DNA of 64,000 nucleotides from Flavobacteriales bacterium. GTDB lineage: Bacteria; Bacteroidota; Bacteroidia; Flavobacteriales_E; Vicingaceae. Location: contig JACJZD010000001.1 in assembly GCA_020635795.1 (NCBI GenBank), positions 815,001-879,000 on the forward strand, written 5' to 3'. The notes beneath the pieces are model-generated. The model worked only from the letters and a program-made list of their open reading frames with translations. It was not told the origin of the DNA and ran no database searches. Shown piece after piece: positions 7,696 through 16,064 of the stretch. Positions within the stretch are counted from its first letter, which is position 1, and every line of letters starts with the position of its first letter. A program made the translations under genes and the position numbers.

Positions 7696-9732
7696 ATGGA
7701 TTTAAAAGGTAATAAACATATTTTTTTATTGTTGGTTGTTTCAATATTAGCTTATTTACCTATTCTTTTTAATGGATTTACCTACTATAGTGATGATAAT
7801 TACATCTTAAATAATCCTTTAATTCAATCATTTTCTACAGACAATATATCATTAATATTTACCTCTTTTTTTGACGGACATTATCATCCCCTTACTTTAC
7901 TTTCTTTTTCTTTTAATTATTTTTTTTCAGGTGAATCACCATTTGGTTATCAACTTACTAATTTGATGTTAAATGCAGTTAATTCGTGTTTAGTATACAT
8001 TTTAGTTTTAAAGTTGTTTAATAATAAAAATCAAGCTTTGATTGTTGCATTAATTTTTGCATTACATCCGTTACATGTAGAATCTGTAGCTAGAATAACA
8101 GAAAGAAAAGATACATTATTTGCTTTGTTTTTTCTAGCCAGTTGTATTTCATACATTGTTTTTATTGAATCTAAAAAATTCAAAAAGTATGGATTAGCAA
8201 TCTTGTTTTTTGTATTGGCACTTCTTTCTAAAGGACAAGCAGTAACATTACCAATTACTTTATTAATTATAAGTTTTTTTATTTTAGGATATAATCAAGG
8301 GTTAAAACAACTCAAATACATCTTACCATTGTTTCTGTTGTCGGGCTTATTTGGTTTTTTAAACTTAAAAGCTCAACTGTACACAGGTTATTTTTTAGAT
8401 ACAACATCAATTCCATTTATTAATAATGTTATATCAGCTGGATATGTTTTAACGAATTATATTTTTAAGTTGTTTTTTCCTATTCAATTGTCCCCTCATT
8501 ATCCATATCCTTTTGATTTAACAGCTTCTGTACCTAAAATTTATTATTTATTTACTTTAATATTCCCAGTTGTTCTTGCTATTATTTACTTTTTCAGAAA
8601 AAATAAAACTATTCTACTTGGATTACTGTTTTACTTATCCAATATATTTTTGATGATTAGGTTTATTCCAGTTGCTGAAAATGTTATGCCAGATAGATAT
8701 AATTACTTACCAATAATTGGCTTTGTAATTATTCTTTATTATCTGTTAGAAAAAGTATTAAAGAAGAAGCTAATGCTTGGTGTTTATATTGTTTTAGGTT
8801 TGTTTTTTATAAAATCATTTACCCAAAGTTTGGTGTGGAAAAATGGAATAAAAGTTTGGGAAACAGCTCATAAATATTATCCAAATGATTCTGAAATAAA
8901 TCAAAATTTAGGAAGCCATTATTATTCGAATGGTAAAATTGATAAGGCGCTAAAATTTACTAATAAAGCTATAGAACTAGATACTAATAATATTTTGGCT
9001 TTTATAAATAGATCAAATATTTTTAATAGCCAACAAAATTATAAAGCGTCGTTAAACGATTTAAAATCGGTACTTCAAGTCAAAGCTATCTCAGCAAAGG
9101 ATCTGTCAAATCAGTCGGCTGTTTTAATTCAAATCGGAGAATTTGAACAAGCACTAGTAAAAAATAAATTAGCTATTGAAAAAAATCCATATGATGCTAA
9201 ATTGTATTATAATCAAGCAGCTATACTTCTTTTATTAAAGCAATTTGATAATGGATTATTGTCGATTAATAAATGTATAGAATTAGTACCTTTTTATATT
9301 GGGGATGCTTTCTTGCTAAAATCTAAATTAGCATTGTATAATTATGATGTGACTACTGCAGATAAGGCTTTTAAAGAAGCTAAGAAATACACCACTAAGA
9401 AAGAGAGTGTACAAAATACAATGTATGCCATTCAGAATGTGATGACTTATGAAACTGCTTTGAAAAGTAGTAAGAATGCTAAAGAATTGAATACTATAGG
9501 ACTAACGTTTTATAATCTTGGGTTTTACCAAATTGCAATCAACTATTTTGAAAAAGCTATTTCTCTTGATGAAAATTATTCACCAGGATATCAAAATTTA
9601 GTTTATTCTTATTATGCAACTGGTGATTGGTATAAAACATTTGAAAATTATAAGTTGGTTAACCAAAAGAATATTGTAATAGATGGCAAAGTAAAACAGC
9701 AATTGATAAACTTAGAAATAATCAATCTCTAA
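7696..9732 (+). CDS. TMTC-like membrane protein with C-terminal TPR repeats
   Basis: The 678-residue product has about a dozen transmembrane segments in residues 10-395 followed by TPR repeats (about 400-678). Loop motifs YYSDDNYILNNP, FDGHYHPLTL and HPLHVESVARITERKDTLFA are those of the bacterial relatives of eukaryotic TMTC protein O-mannosyltransferases (GT-C fold with the acidic pair SDD in the first loop). A role in protein or glycan glycosylation at the periplasmic face is inferred from these motifs. It follows the fabI terminator after 12 bases, so its promoter must lie in or beside the terminator. The next gene starts 16 bases downstream. Confidence 0.85.
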   Translation: MDLKGNKHIFLLLVVSILAYLPILFNGFTYYSDDNYILNNPLIQSFSTDNISLIFTSFFDGHYHPLTLLSFSFNYFFSGESPFGYQLTNLMLNAVNSCLVYILVLKLFNNKNQALIVALIFALHPLHVESVARITERKDTLFALFFLASCISYIVFIESKKFKKYGLAILFFVLALLSKGQAVTLPITLLIISFFILGYNQGLKQLKYILPLFLLSGLFGFLNLKAQLYTGYFLDTTSIPFINNVISAGYVLTNYIFKLFFPIQLSPHYPYPFDLTASVPKIYYLFTLIFPVVLAIIYFFRKNKTILLGLLFYLSNIFLMIRFIPVAENVMPDRYNYLPIIGFVIILYYLLEKVLKKKLMLGVYIVLGLFFIKSFTQSLVWKNGIKVWETAHKYYPNDSEINQNLGSHYYSNGKIDKALKFTNKAIELDTNNILAFINRSNIFNSQQNYKASLNDLKSVLQVKAISAKDLSNQSAVLIQIGEFEQALVKNKLAIEKNPYDAKLYYNQAAILLLLKQFDNGLLSINKCIELVPFYIGDAFLLKSKLALYNYDVTTADKAFKEAKKYTTKKESVQNTMYAIQNVMTYETALKSSKNAKELNTIGLTFYNLGFYQIAINYFEKAISLDENYSPGYQNLVYSYYATGDWYKTFENYKLVNQKNIVIDGKVKQQLINLEIINL

Positions 9733-9748
9733 TTTGTACTTTTAATTA

Positions 9749-11797
9749 ATGATTAAATTAAAAAATAAGATAGTACTGTTGAGCATATCTATATTATGTT
9801 TATTCGGTAGCCTATTTGCACAAAAATATGGCGATAAAGATTATTTTTTGGTAGATTCCTTAAATTTAGAAAGCCTTACAGAATCAGACCTCATAATACT
9901 TAATGAAGCACTAAATAAGTATCATAACTCCAAACATGATACCTCTAAATTAAAAGCATTGGAATTAATTTCTGAAAATCTAATGCATGACATTTGGATA
10001 GAATACAATCTTTTAGTTAAAAAACAGGCGGAGAAATCGTTAGCCGAAAAACCTGAATTGGCATTAAAAAAATTCTATTTAAAGTCGTTGGCTGGAGCTA
10101 TAAATAATATTGGTGTTAACTATGAACAACAAGGAAATTTAGTCGATGCAATATTATTTTTTCATAAAAGTTTAAAAATACAAGAGTATTTTCATGATTA
10201 TGATGGTGCAGCAACAACCTTAAACAATATTGGAGCAATATATAATGCGCTTGGTAATCAAGATAAAACGTTAGAGTATTTTTATAAAAGTTTAAAATTA
10301 AGAGAGCAAATTGGAGATAAGAATGGAATAGCTCAATCTCTGAACAATATAGGTTCAATACTTTATGTTCAAAAAGATTTAAGTAAATCGCTTAGTTGTT
10401 TTGAAAGAAGTTATGATTTGTATAGGGAAACTGATGATAAAGAAGGAATGGCTTATTCCTTAAGTAACATGGGTAATATTTATGATTTATTGAACTCTGA
10501 CAAAGCATTAAGTTATCATCAACGTAGTTTAAAGTTAAGAGAGCAAATTGGCGATAAAAAAGGCGAAGCTTTTGGTATGGTAAATTTAGGTGAATCATAT
10601 TTGCTGTTTAATAAAAAGGAGGAAGCTTTAATTGCTGCAAAAAAAGCTTACGAATTGTCTACATCAATTGGGTATCCAGATAACATACAAAAATCTGCAT
10701 ACATACTCAGCAAGATTTACAAATTAAAAGCTGAATTTCCATTGGCGCTTAAATATTTTGAAATAGCTGTTCAAATGAAAGATAGCATTAGAAGTGAAGA
10801 AACAAACCGAGCGTCTTATAAATTACAAACCAAGTACGAATTTGAAAAACAACAAGCAGTAAAAGATGCTGAACATAATAAACAGATGGAAATAATTGCT
10901 GAAAGAGGTGAGAAGCAGACTGTTATAACTTATTCAATAGCCGTAGGGTTAATTTTGTTGTTAATGTTTTCAATATTTGTTTATAATCGATTACAAATAA
11001 CTAAACGGCAAAAAAATATTATTGAAGAGCAAAAAAAATTAGTAGAGGTTAAGCAGAAAGAAATATTGGACTCTATAAATTATGCGAAACGAATTCAAGG
11101 AGCCATATTGCCTTCAGAACGAATTATTAATGAAACATTAAAAAATAATTTTGTTTATTACAAACCTAAAGATATTGTAGCTGGAGATTTTTATTGGATG
11201 GAAAAAGTAAATGGAACAGTTCTTTTTGCTGCTGCCGATTGTACTGGTCATGGTGTTCCTGGAGCAATGGTAAGTGTGGTTTGTAATAACGCATTAAATC
11301 GTTCAGTACGAGAATTTAATTTGTCTGACCCTGGAGAAATATTGGATAAAACTAGAGAGATTGTTATACAAGAATTCCAGAAAAGTGATGCAGATGTAAA
11401 AGATGGGATGGATATTTCGCTTTGTAGATTAGAAAACAAAAAATTAAAGTGGTCAGGCGCAAATAACCCTTTGTGGATTTATAGGAATAATGAATTGATA
11501 GAGATTAAACCCAATAAACAACCTGTTGGTAAATCTGAAATAGCCCAAAGCTTTTTAACTCATGAAATTGAATTGCAAGAAAATGATACTTTATATGTTT
11601 TTACTGACGGATATTCAGATCAGTTTGGAGGGGAAAAAGGTAAGAAATTTAAAACTGCTCGATTAAAAGAGAAACTACTTTCTATACAAGGGTTGGATAT
11701 GTTGAAACAAAGAGAATTTATTCATGAAACATTTGAAAAATGGAAAGGAGATTTAGAGCAAGTTGACGATGTTTGTATCATAGGCGTTAGAATATGA
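9749..11797 (+). CDS. TPR-containing SpoIIE/PP2C-type serine phosphatase
   Basis: A 682-residue signalling protein. It begins with a signal peptide (about 1-25, ending LFAQ), continues with TPR repeats (about 95-350; several units read LNNIGxIY), a transmembrane helix (AVGLILLLMFSIFVYN, about 398-413), a charged coiled-coil linker and a C-terminal SpoIIE phosphatase domain (about 460-682). The phosphatase shows the acidic metal-binding motifs AGDFYW, AADCTGHGVPGAM and FTDGYSDQFGG. Such proteins are typical Bacteroidota sensor phosphatases: periplasmic TPRs and a cytoplasmic PPM phosphatase, probably acting on an anti-sigma-antagonist-like partner. No kinase or STAS partner is adjacent. Its last codons are duplicated just downstream. 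Confidence 0.9.
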   Translation: MIKLKNKIVLLSISILCLFGSLFAQKYGDKDYFLVDSLNLESLTESDLIILNEALNKYHNSKHDTSKLKALELISENLMHDIWIEYNLLVKKQAEKSLAEKPELALKKFYLKSLAGAINNIGVNYEQQGNLVDAILFFHKSLKIQEYFHDYDGAATTLNNIGAIYNALGNQDKTLEYFYKSLKLREQIGDKNGIAQSLNNIGSILYVQKDLSKSLSCFERSYDLYRETDDKEGMAYSLSNMGNIYDLLNSDKALSYHQRSLKLREQIGDKKGEAFGMVNLGESYLLFNKKEEALIAAKKAYELSTSIGYPDNIQKSAYILSKIYKLKAEFPLALKYFEIAVQMKDSIRSEETNRASYKLQTKYEFEKQQAVKDAEHNKQMEIIAERGEKQTVITYSIAVGLILLLMFSIFVYNRLQITKRQKNIIEEQKKLVEVKQKEILDSINYAKRIQGAILPSERIINETLKNNFVYYKPKDIVAGDFYWMEKVNGTVLFAAADCTGHGVPGAMVSVVCNNALNRSVREFNLSDPGEILDKTREIVIQEFQKSDADVKDGMDISLCRLENKKLKWSGANNPLWIYRNNELIEIKPNKQPVGKSEIAQSFLTHEIELQENDTLYVFTDGYSDQFGGEKGKKFKTARLKEKLLSIQGLDMLKQREFIHETFEKWKGDLEQVDDVCIIGVRI

Positions 11798-11890
11798 TGC
11801 AAACGAGTCAGTTTACCCTGAGCGAAGTCGAAGGGATGTTTGTATCATCGGTGTTAGAATATGATATAAACGAGTCAGTTTACTCAGAGC
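11768..11890 (+). repeat. 56-bp imperfect direct repeat carrying the 3' end of the phosphatase gene
   Basis: Unit 1 (11768-11823) covers the last nine sense codons and stop of the phosphatase gene plus 26 following bases. Unit 2 (11835-11890) repeats it 67 bases later with about seven changes. Within the codons (reading DVCIIGVRI and stop in both copies) the two differences, ATA/ATC and GGC/GGT, are synonymous. The second copy is therefore likely the leftover 3' end of a lost tandem paralogue. Confidence 0.8.
11816..11835. repeat. REP-like element, short form
   Basis: CCCTGAGCGAAGTCGAAGGG has complementary ends (CCCTGAGC.. / ..TCGAAGGG, partly paired) and matches the type of dispersed REP sequence common between genes in Bacteroidota. 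It separates the two direct-repeat units. Confidence 0.6.
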
Positions 11891-11892
11891 AA

Positions 11893-11926
11893 TGTCATGC
11901 TGAGCCTGTCGAAGTATTGTCGAAGA
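11893..11926. repeat. REP-like element, TGTCATGCTGAGCCTGTCGAAG type
   Basis: The core TGTCATGCTGAGCCTGTCGA is the common Bacteroidota dispersed repeat. It is followed by GTATTGTCGAAGA, a partial echo of TGTCGAAG. A relative (21 of 25 bases identical) lies inside the glycosyltransferase gene at 26030. Confidence 0.7.
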
Positions 11927-11997
11927 GTATTATAAGTATTAGGATATAAATCATATTTTTTTAAATTTTGAAGAATTAATTTCGTTAAAAAAACAAC

Positions 11998-12375
11998 ATG
12001 AAAAAAATCATTAACACATCAAATGCTCCAGCACCAATTGGACCTTATAGTCAGGCAGTTTTGGTTGGAAATACCTTATATACATCAGGTCAGATAGCCA
12101 TAAATCCAGTAACGAATGAGTTAGTTTTATCTAACATTAAGGATGAGACTAAAATGGTTATGGAAAATTTAAAAGCAGTACTTCAAGCTGCTGAAATGGA
12201 TTTTACTCATGTTATCAAATGTTCGATTTTTATAGCTGATATGAATGATTTTGCACAAATCAATGAAGTGTATGGTAGTTATTTCAAATCAGATTTTCCG
12301 GCAAGAGAAACAGTACAAGTAGCTTGTTTACCTAAAAATGTTAATGTTGAAATATCTGCAATAGCTATTAAATAG
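11998..12375 (+). CDS. ridA: RidA/YjgF family enamine-imine deaminase
   Basis: The 125-residue product is a full-length Rid-family protein, which forms trimers and hydrolyses reactive enamine/imine intermediates made by PLP enzymes. Family landmarks are APAPIGPYSQAV (10-21), YTSGQIAINP (about 31-40), and the C-terminal FPARETVQVACLP, where the Arg equivalent to Arg105 of RidA binds the substrate carboxylate. It has its own upstream region holding the repeats just described. A TAATTTCG box at 11977-11984 resembles the -7 element, but a -33 partner is not evident. No linked amino-acid gene suggests a specific substrate. Confidence 0.95.
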   Translation: MKKIINTSNAPAPIGPYSQAVLVGNTLYTSGQIAINPVTNELVLSNIKDETKMVMENLKAVLQAAEMDFTHVIKCSIFIADMNDFAQINEVYGSYFKSDFPARETVQVACLPKNVNVEISAIAIK

Positions 12376-12481
12376 AGTTATTAAGTTCTTAATAAACCTT
12401 TTAGTAAACCTCTTTTTATAAATTAAAAGCTAGCTTATTTTTAATGTAAAAAGTAATGACTAATTAAAACAAATTCTTAAT

Positions 12482-15400
12482 ATGCGTATAGCTCTAGTTA
12501 TTCTAATAATTTTATTATTTCATGATGTTACTCAATCTAAAAATACAGTATTATATGGAAAAGGAGCTAATGAAGTTGTTCGTGGTAGTTTAGAGGTTCG
12601 TTTTAAAGAGTTTTCATCAATACCTAATTATGTTAAATTTAAAAAAGGAGAAGAATTACCATTTGATAAATTAAGTTCATTTTTAAGTAATTTTTATAAA
12701 TTAGATTATAATTATGGATTAGAGCTGATAAATATTGAAAATGATAATTTAGATTTTACTCATTATCGGTATCGCCAGACCATAAATAATATTCCAGTGA
12801 GACTCAGTATGTTTATTGTTCATACCAAAAAAGGATTAATAAAATCTATGAATGGTGAATTATTTGATAACGCTGTTGGTTCTAATTCAATAGCTATTAC
12901 TGAACAGGAAGCAATTAGTTTCGCTTTAAATTTTATTAATGCCGAAACTTATAAGTGGGAAGTTGAATTGGAGGAAAAACATTTAAAGTGGTCAACAGAA
13001 AATAATGATGCTACTTATTATCCTCAAGCTGATTTAGTATTTATTTCAAAAGATGGTAAAATCACTAATGAACTTAGAGTTGCTTATAAATTTAATATCT
13101 ATGCTCATCAACCAATTTCTCGTCAAGAAGTATATGTTGATGCAATAACAGGTGAAATACTTTTTGCTGAAAATAAGATTCAACATGTTGATGAAGTTGG
13201 TACTGCACAAACTGCTTATAGTGGTTTACAAGTTATAACTAGTGATAGTTTGGGAAGTAATATTTATCGGTTGCAAGAAATAGGTAGAGGGAATGGAATT
13301 AGAACTTTTAATTGTAATAATGATACCGTTTTTAACAATATAGATTTTATAAATTCAAACGCTAATTGGAATTTAACTGGTATTGATTCTTATGTCTTAG
13401 ATGCTCATTGGGGTGCTGAAATGACGTACGATTATTATTTAAATAAACACGGAAGAAATAGTATCGATGGAAATGGTTTTAGATTAGACAGTTATACTCA
13501 TTACGCTAATAATTACCAAAATGCATTCTGGGATGGAACAAGGATGGTATATGGGGATGGACTTCTTTCTAATAACACTTCTCCTTTTACCTCAATTGAT
13601 ATTGTGGGACATGAAATCACTCATGGAATGACAAATTTTACTGCTGATTTAATTTATTTTGCCGAATCAGGTGCATTAAACGAGTCATTTAGCGATATTT
13701 TTGGAGTCACTATTGATTATGTTTCAAGACCTTCTGTCGCAAATTGGTTAATAGGAGAGGAAGTTAATGGAGTAGGAATTAGAAATATGACAAATCCTAA
13801 CCAATTTGATAATCCAGATACATATCTTGGAGATTTTTGGCATCCTATAGGTTGGGGAGGATGGGATAATGATGGTGTACATACAAATAGTGGGGTTCAA
13901 AATTTTTGGTATGTACTTTTGGTAAATGGAGGCAATGGTATTAATGATATTGGGAATACATATTTTGTAAATGGATTAGGATTAGATAAAGCTGCTGAAA
14001 TCGCTTATAGAAATTTATCAGTTTATTTAACGCCGAGTTCAAATTATCAGGATGCCAGATTTTTTTCTATTCAAGCAGCAGTAGATTTATATGGGGAATG
14101 CTCAGTTGAAGTAGAATCTGTAACAAATGCATGGTATGCTGTTGGTGTTGGAGATGCTTATATGACAGGCGCGTATAGTGATTTTGAAGCATGTTATATT
14201 AATTCTTGTGAAGTACCTTATACGGTAGATTTTTCAAATAATAGTCAAAATGGAGTTTCATATTTATGGGATTTTGGAGATGGAGACACAAGCTCTGTTT
14301 ATTCTCCTTCTCATACTTATAACAATTATGGAGTTTATTCTGTTAAATTAAAAGTCGATGGAGGAAACAACTGTGGTACAGATTCATTAATTAAAACAAA
14401 TTACATAAATATTGATTCGATGGCTCTTTGTAATACTTCTACACCAGCTCAATTTGGATTTTTAAATATTACAGATTGTAAGGGTAGGTTATTTGATAAT
14501 GGGGGGGCATGCTCAAATTATCTAGGGGCTAGTGAGTTTCAAATTCTTATTCAACCTCCAGGGTCGCAACAAGTGAGTTTAGATTTTATAATGTTTGATG
14601 TAGAAGCAGGAAGTCAAGGTGGTTTAATATGTGATTATGATTTTTTGAAGATTTATGATGGTCCATCAACTTCCTCACCTCTCATTGGAATATTTTGTAA
14701 CAATAATTTACCTCCATCAACAATTAATTCAACTGGTAATGCATTAACATTGGTGTTTATATCGGATAATGCGATACAAAATAAAGGGTTTGAGATAGAG
14801 TGGTCATGTATTGAAAGTACCCTAGCACCCGTTGCTGATTTTGTTTCTGATGTTGATTCAACTTGTTGGGGAATGGTAAGATTTACCGATCTTTCAGCCA
14901 ATGGTGCTTCTAATTGGATATGGGATTTTGGTGATGGAGCAGTATCTAGTATTCAACATCCTATTCATTACTATCAAACTTCAGGAATATATACAGTTAA
15001 ACTTACTGCTACTAACTCTTTTGGAACATCAACAGAAACGAAAACAGATTATATTTATGTAAATATTCCTGTGGTACCTACTGTAATGGGTGATACTATT
15101 TGTAGTGATACTACAGCCTATTTATCGGCTATTGGGCAAGGAACTCTTAGGTGGTATGATCATCCTTCAAATTCATTCCCCCTTTTGGCAACCGGAAATA
15201 ACTTCACTACTCCAATATTAAATACATCAAAAACATATTATGTTTCAGACGTGCTTGATGGACCTGTACAAAGTTTAGGTAAAATTGATAATACAGGATC
15301 GGGAAATTATTCTAATAGTGGAGGTTTATTTTTTAGAGTTTATAAAACAATAATTATTCAGTCAGTAAAAATATATGCTCAAACTGCTGGTAATCTTAAT

Positions 15401-16003
15401 ATAATAATAGCTGATTCTACTTTTTCTTTACAATTACGTTCAAGCACCAATTATGTAAATATTGGAGAACAAATCGTTGAATTAAATTTTAAATTAGAAC
15501 CTGGTGCTTATTATTTAAATATAACTAATCCTACAATCCCATTAGGCCCTAAATTATATCAAAATACTGGTTCAATAAGCTATCCATATACATTAAATGG
15601 TTTAGCATCTATTATTAGAGGTAATAATCCCTCTGGTTATTATAATTTTTTTTATGATTGGAAAGTATATGAGCCTGGTTGTTCAAGCCCGAGAGTTCCT
15701 GTTGTAGCAGTTGTTAATTCTTGTGTAGGAATAGATGAATTGAATTTGTCATCTCATATTTTATCATATTTTAATAATTCAAACAATAAAATAGAAGTAA
15801 AGTTTAACAACATACGAAAAGGGGAGTATCACTTAATGGTTGTTAGTAGTTTAGGGCAAGTAGTTTATAATGAAATGTTAAACATAAATGGAGAGGTAAA
15901 AAACCATAATATTAGCATGGAAGGAAAGTCAAAAGGAATATATTTTCTTTTATTAAAAAATATAAATGGATCGTATGTTAATAAAATACTAAAAACAAAC
16001 TAA
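12482..16003 (+). CDS. Secreted M4 (thermolysin-like) metalloprotease with PKD and CUB domains and a T9SS sorting domain
   Basis: A 1173-residue exported protease. After a signal peptide (1-19) comes an FTP/PepSY-type propeptide (about 40-235), then the M4 catalytic domain with zinc motif HEITH (377-381) and GALNESFSD (397-405; Glu401 third zinc ligand) and the catalytic His region DNDGVHTNSGV. Two PKD domains (both with WDFGDG) flank a CUB-like domain of about 110 residues (VEAGSQGG.. DFLKIYDGPS). An Ig-like stretch and a C-terminal sorting domain of about 80 residues (ending GIYFLLLKNINGSYVNKILK) follow. The sorting domain lacks the usual YPNP start. Function: degradation of external protein after T9SS export. 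It is monocistronic. Confidence 0.93.
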   Translation: MRIALVILIILLFHDVTQSKNTVLYGKGANEVVRGSLEVRFKEFSSIPNYVKFKKGEELPFDKLSSFLSNFYKLDYNYGLELINIENDNLDFTHYRYRQTINNIPVRLSMFIVHTKKGLIKSMNGELFDNAVGSNSIAITEQEAISFALNFINAETYKWEVELEEKHLKWSTENNDATYYPQADLVFISKDGKITNELRVAYKFNIYAHQPISRQEVYVDAITGEILFAENKIQHVDEVGTAQTAYSGLQVITSDSLGSNIYRLQEIGRGNGIRTFNCNNDTVFNNIDFINSNANWNLTGIDSYVLDAHWGAEMTYDYYLNKHGRNSIDGNGFRLDSYTHYANNYQNAFWDGTRMVYGDGLLSNNTSPFTSIDIVGHEITHGMTNFTADLIYFAESGALNESFSDIFGVTIDYVSRPSVANWLIGEEVNGVGIRNMTNPNQFDNPDTYLGDFWHPIGWGGWDNDGVHTNSGVQNFWYVLLVNGGNGINDIGNTYFVNGLGLDKAAEIAYRNLSVYLTPSSNYQDARFFSIQAAVDLYGECSVEVESVTNAWYAVGVGDAYMTGAYSDFEACYINSCEVPYTVDFSNNSQNGVSYLWDFGDGDTSSVYSPSHTYNNYGVYSVKLKVDGGNNCGTDSLIKTNYINIDSMALCNTSTPAQFGFLNITDCKGRLFDNGGACSNYLGASEFQILIQPPGSQQVSLDFIMFDVEAGSQGGLICDYDFLKIYDGPSTSSPLIGIFCNNNLPPSTINSTGNALTLVFISDNAIQNKGFEIEWSCIESTLAPVADFVSDVDSTCWGMVRFTDLSANGASNWIWDFGDGAVSSIQHPIHYYQTSGIYTVKLTATNSFGTSTETKTDYIYVNIPVVPTVMGDTICSDTTAYLSAIGQGTLRWYDHPSNSFPLLATGNNFTTPILNTSKTYYVSDVLDGPVQSLGKIDNTGSGNYSNSGGLFFRVYKTIIIQSVKIYAQTAGNLNIIIADSTFSLQLRSSTNYVNIGEQIVELNFKLEPGAYYLNITNPTIPLGPKLYQNTGSISYPYTLNGLASIIRGNNPSGYYNFFYDWKVYEPGCSSPRVPVVAVVNSCVGIDELNLSSHILSYFNNSNNKIEVKFNNIRKGEYHLMVVSSLGQVVYNEMLNINGEVKNHNISMEGKSKGIYFLLLKNINGSYVNKILKTN

Positions 16004-16064
16004 ATATAACTGAATCAACTGAATTTAGTATAACTTTTGCATTGAATAAACAAAAACTACTAAT

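Noticed and set aside
10116..10598. Two antisense frames within the TPR region of the phosphatase gene
   Set aside because: They mirror the periodic TPR codons, have no start context, and show repeated Leu/Tyr-rich nonsense.
11794..11949. A 51-codon frame on the plus strand after the phosphatase gene
   Set aside because: It is read through REP and direct-repeat sequence and is open only because both repeats lack stops in that frame; no domain or signal.
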